Assembly (NCBI RefSeq): GCF_000143415.4
Contig: NW_003314282.1
Coordinates: forward strand, 164,188-228,187
DNA: 64,000 nt
DNA from: Selaginella moellendorffii
Taxonomy: Eukaryota > Streptophyta > Lycopodiopsida > Selaginellales > Selaginellaceae
Reading direction: 5' to 3'
In this document: positions 63,151 through 64,000 of the stretch, piece after piece
How positions within the stretch are numbered: the stretch's first letter is position 1
How the letters are laid out: each line of letters opens with the position of its first letter
Notes under the pieces: model-generated
Told to the model about the DNA's origin: nothing
The model's database searches: none
Seen by the model: only the letters and a program-made list of their open reading frames with translations
Translations under genes and position numbers: made by a program

Positions 63151-64000
63151 TCAAGGTCTCACCATCCGTGACAAATTATTGTTACTGTTGCACATTGGAT
63201 CCTGATCATGTCTATTTTGAATATGAACCAGCAGGGCTTGCATTCTGTCATTCCGAAGCTCATATGTCCCATCCGGCCCTGGCATCAGGACAGGCAGCAG
63301 TGCATCATACTCCTTTTTCTTCGGTTGCAGTATTACTACCACACCACCCACAAAGAAAAAAAGCAAAGTGAGCTGCTAACAGAAGAGAAAATAAATTATG
63401 TAGAACACAATGGACTCATTTATTATACTGCTATTTCCCACACAGCTTGGTCACCAAATCCTGGAGCTTGACGGGGTGGCTAAACTTATTGTAGCTTGCC
63501 CCGTGCTTGCAACAGGCATATATTGCCAAGAGCAGCACAATCCGAACTATTTCCCCTCAAGGCCCCTCCACAACGTAAGCTTGCTTGAAAACGCGCTGCA
63601 CCACCTCCACCACCGCACACAAGTGATCTTGATTGCATATCCGCGCAGCTGCCTCCCCCAGTATAGGCTCGAATGCATCCACGGTGAAGACGGCGTCACG
63701 GTCGCCACTTACGTGGCTCACCGTCCGCATGGTGGCTCGCTACCATGTCCATGGCCAGTCCGGACCAGGCCACCACCTCGAGGCCAGCCGCCACCCCCCA
63801 GAACGGCAATGCCCATTTCTTCCGTCCATGCTTGCCTGCCATGCGGCCTCAGTCTCGCCAAGGTCATCCCACCCAGTAGCTTCTGCATGGCTCAGCTCTT
63901 CCGAGGGGAAGGTTGGATCCTGTGTCTTCAGCTGCAAGGACATTAGCTTCTTTGCCTGCTCGAAGTCCCGCCACAAGCTTCCCACCACCCAGATCGGCTC
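63151..64000 (-). CDS. Partial, unidentified minus-strand gene running out of the window
   Basis: From the right edge the minus strand is open as EPIWVVGSLWRDFEQAKKL, then SLQLKTQDPTFPSEELSHAEATGWDDLGETEAAW (read in parts). Further on, another frame gives a hydrophobic segment (WALPFWGVAAGLEVVAWSGLAMDMV), and at 63366-63151 VLMPGPDGTYELRNDRMQALLVHI is open. These may be exons with short introns (for example a GTGAGCCACG donor near 63728) or remnants. No family was recognised, and the start lies beyond 64000. Confidence 0.3.

Noticed and set aside
1-64000. CRISPR arrays, bacterial operons, ribosomal RNA or tRNA genes
   Set aside because: The window has eukaryotic genes with introns; no spaced repeat arrays, rRNA segments or tRNA cloverleaf sequences were recognised by eye.

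Overview
This is nuclear DNA of a land plant, most likely a lycophyte of the Selaginella type. The evidence is the very short introns (about 45-180 bp), the many intronless pentatricopeptide-repeat (PPR) genes built from S-like repeats, plant-specific genes (CFL1-like WW proteins, a plant-type PTB, an AP-2 mu subunit) and chromovirus-type Ty3/gypsy elements. The species is an inference; nothing in the window proves it. || 1-25 kb is mainly nested LTR retrotransposons around two single-copy-like genes. A decayed Ty3/gypsy element (1-3.0 kb) carries a solo LTR with a perfect 5-bp target duplication. A second element (4.02-7.41 kb, minus) has unusually short LTRs and sits in a segment whose paralogue at 33.35 kb is an empty site. 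A large PPR gene (8.03-11.19 kb, minus) stands head to head with a broken P-loop NTPase gene (11.4-13.3 kb). An 8.6-kb chromovirus (13.87-22.44 kb; PBS, PPT, chromodomain, GATAA duplication) follows; a second solo LTR splits its integrase, and it has itself landed next to another gypsy remnant. || 25-36.3 kb is a mosaic of duplicated pieces: an intact 639-residue NTPase with a possible C-terminal nuclease-like fold (Crinkler-like by inference), a PPR fragment, a tnp2-like transposase fragment, a TPR/CHAT protease-like pseudogene broken by a clean 352-bp internal inversion, a third NTPase remnant, a gag fragment and a degenerate second copy of the PPR gene. || 36.7-51.5 kb is ordinary gene-rich DNA: a short-chain dehydrogenase with a GC-AG intron, AP-2 mu (13 exons), an S-type PPR gene, a tandem pair of CFL1-like WW/zinc-ribbon genes, an Rpb7-like polymerase subunit, and a four-RRM polypyrimidine-tract-binding protein (13 exons). 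|| 51.7-64 kb holds an AT-rich two-exon gene for a secreted protein with an unrecognised N-terminal region and a GNA-type lectin domain, lying between PPR-derived direct repeats; then an approximately 480-bp inverted repeat pair enclosing a PTB fragment, a PPR pseudogene and a plastid-type PPR-SMR gene; a 943-residue PPR gene; and an incomplete minus-strand locus at the edge. || The most interesting items are the NTPase family, the CHAT inversion, the AT-rich lectin gene, and a G-tract module present or absent in LTRs of two unrelated families. Splice sites were placed by eye and by reading-frame arithmetic, not by transcripts.
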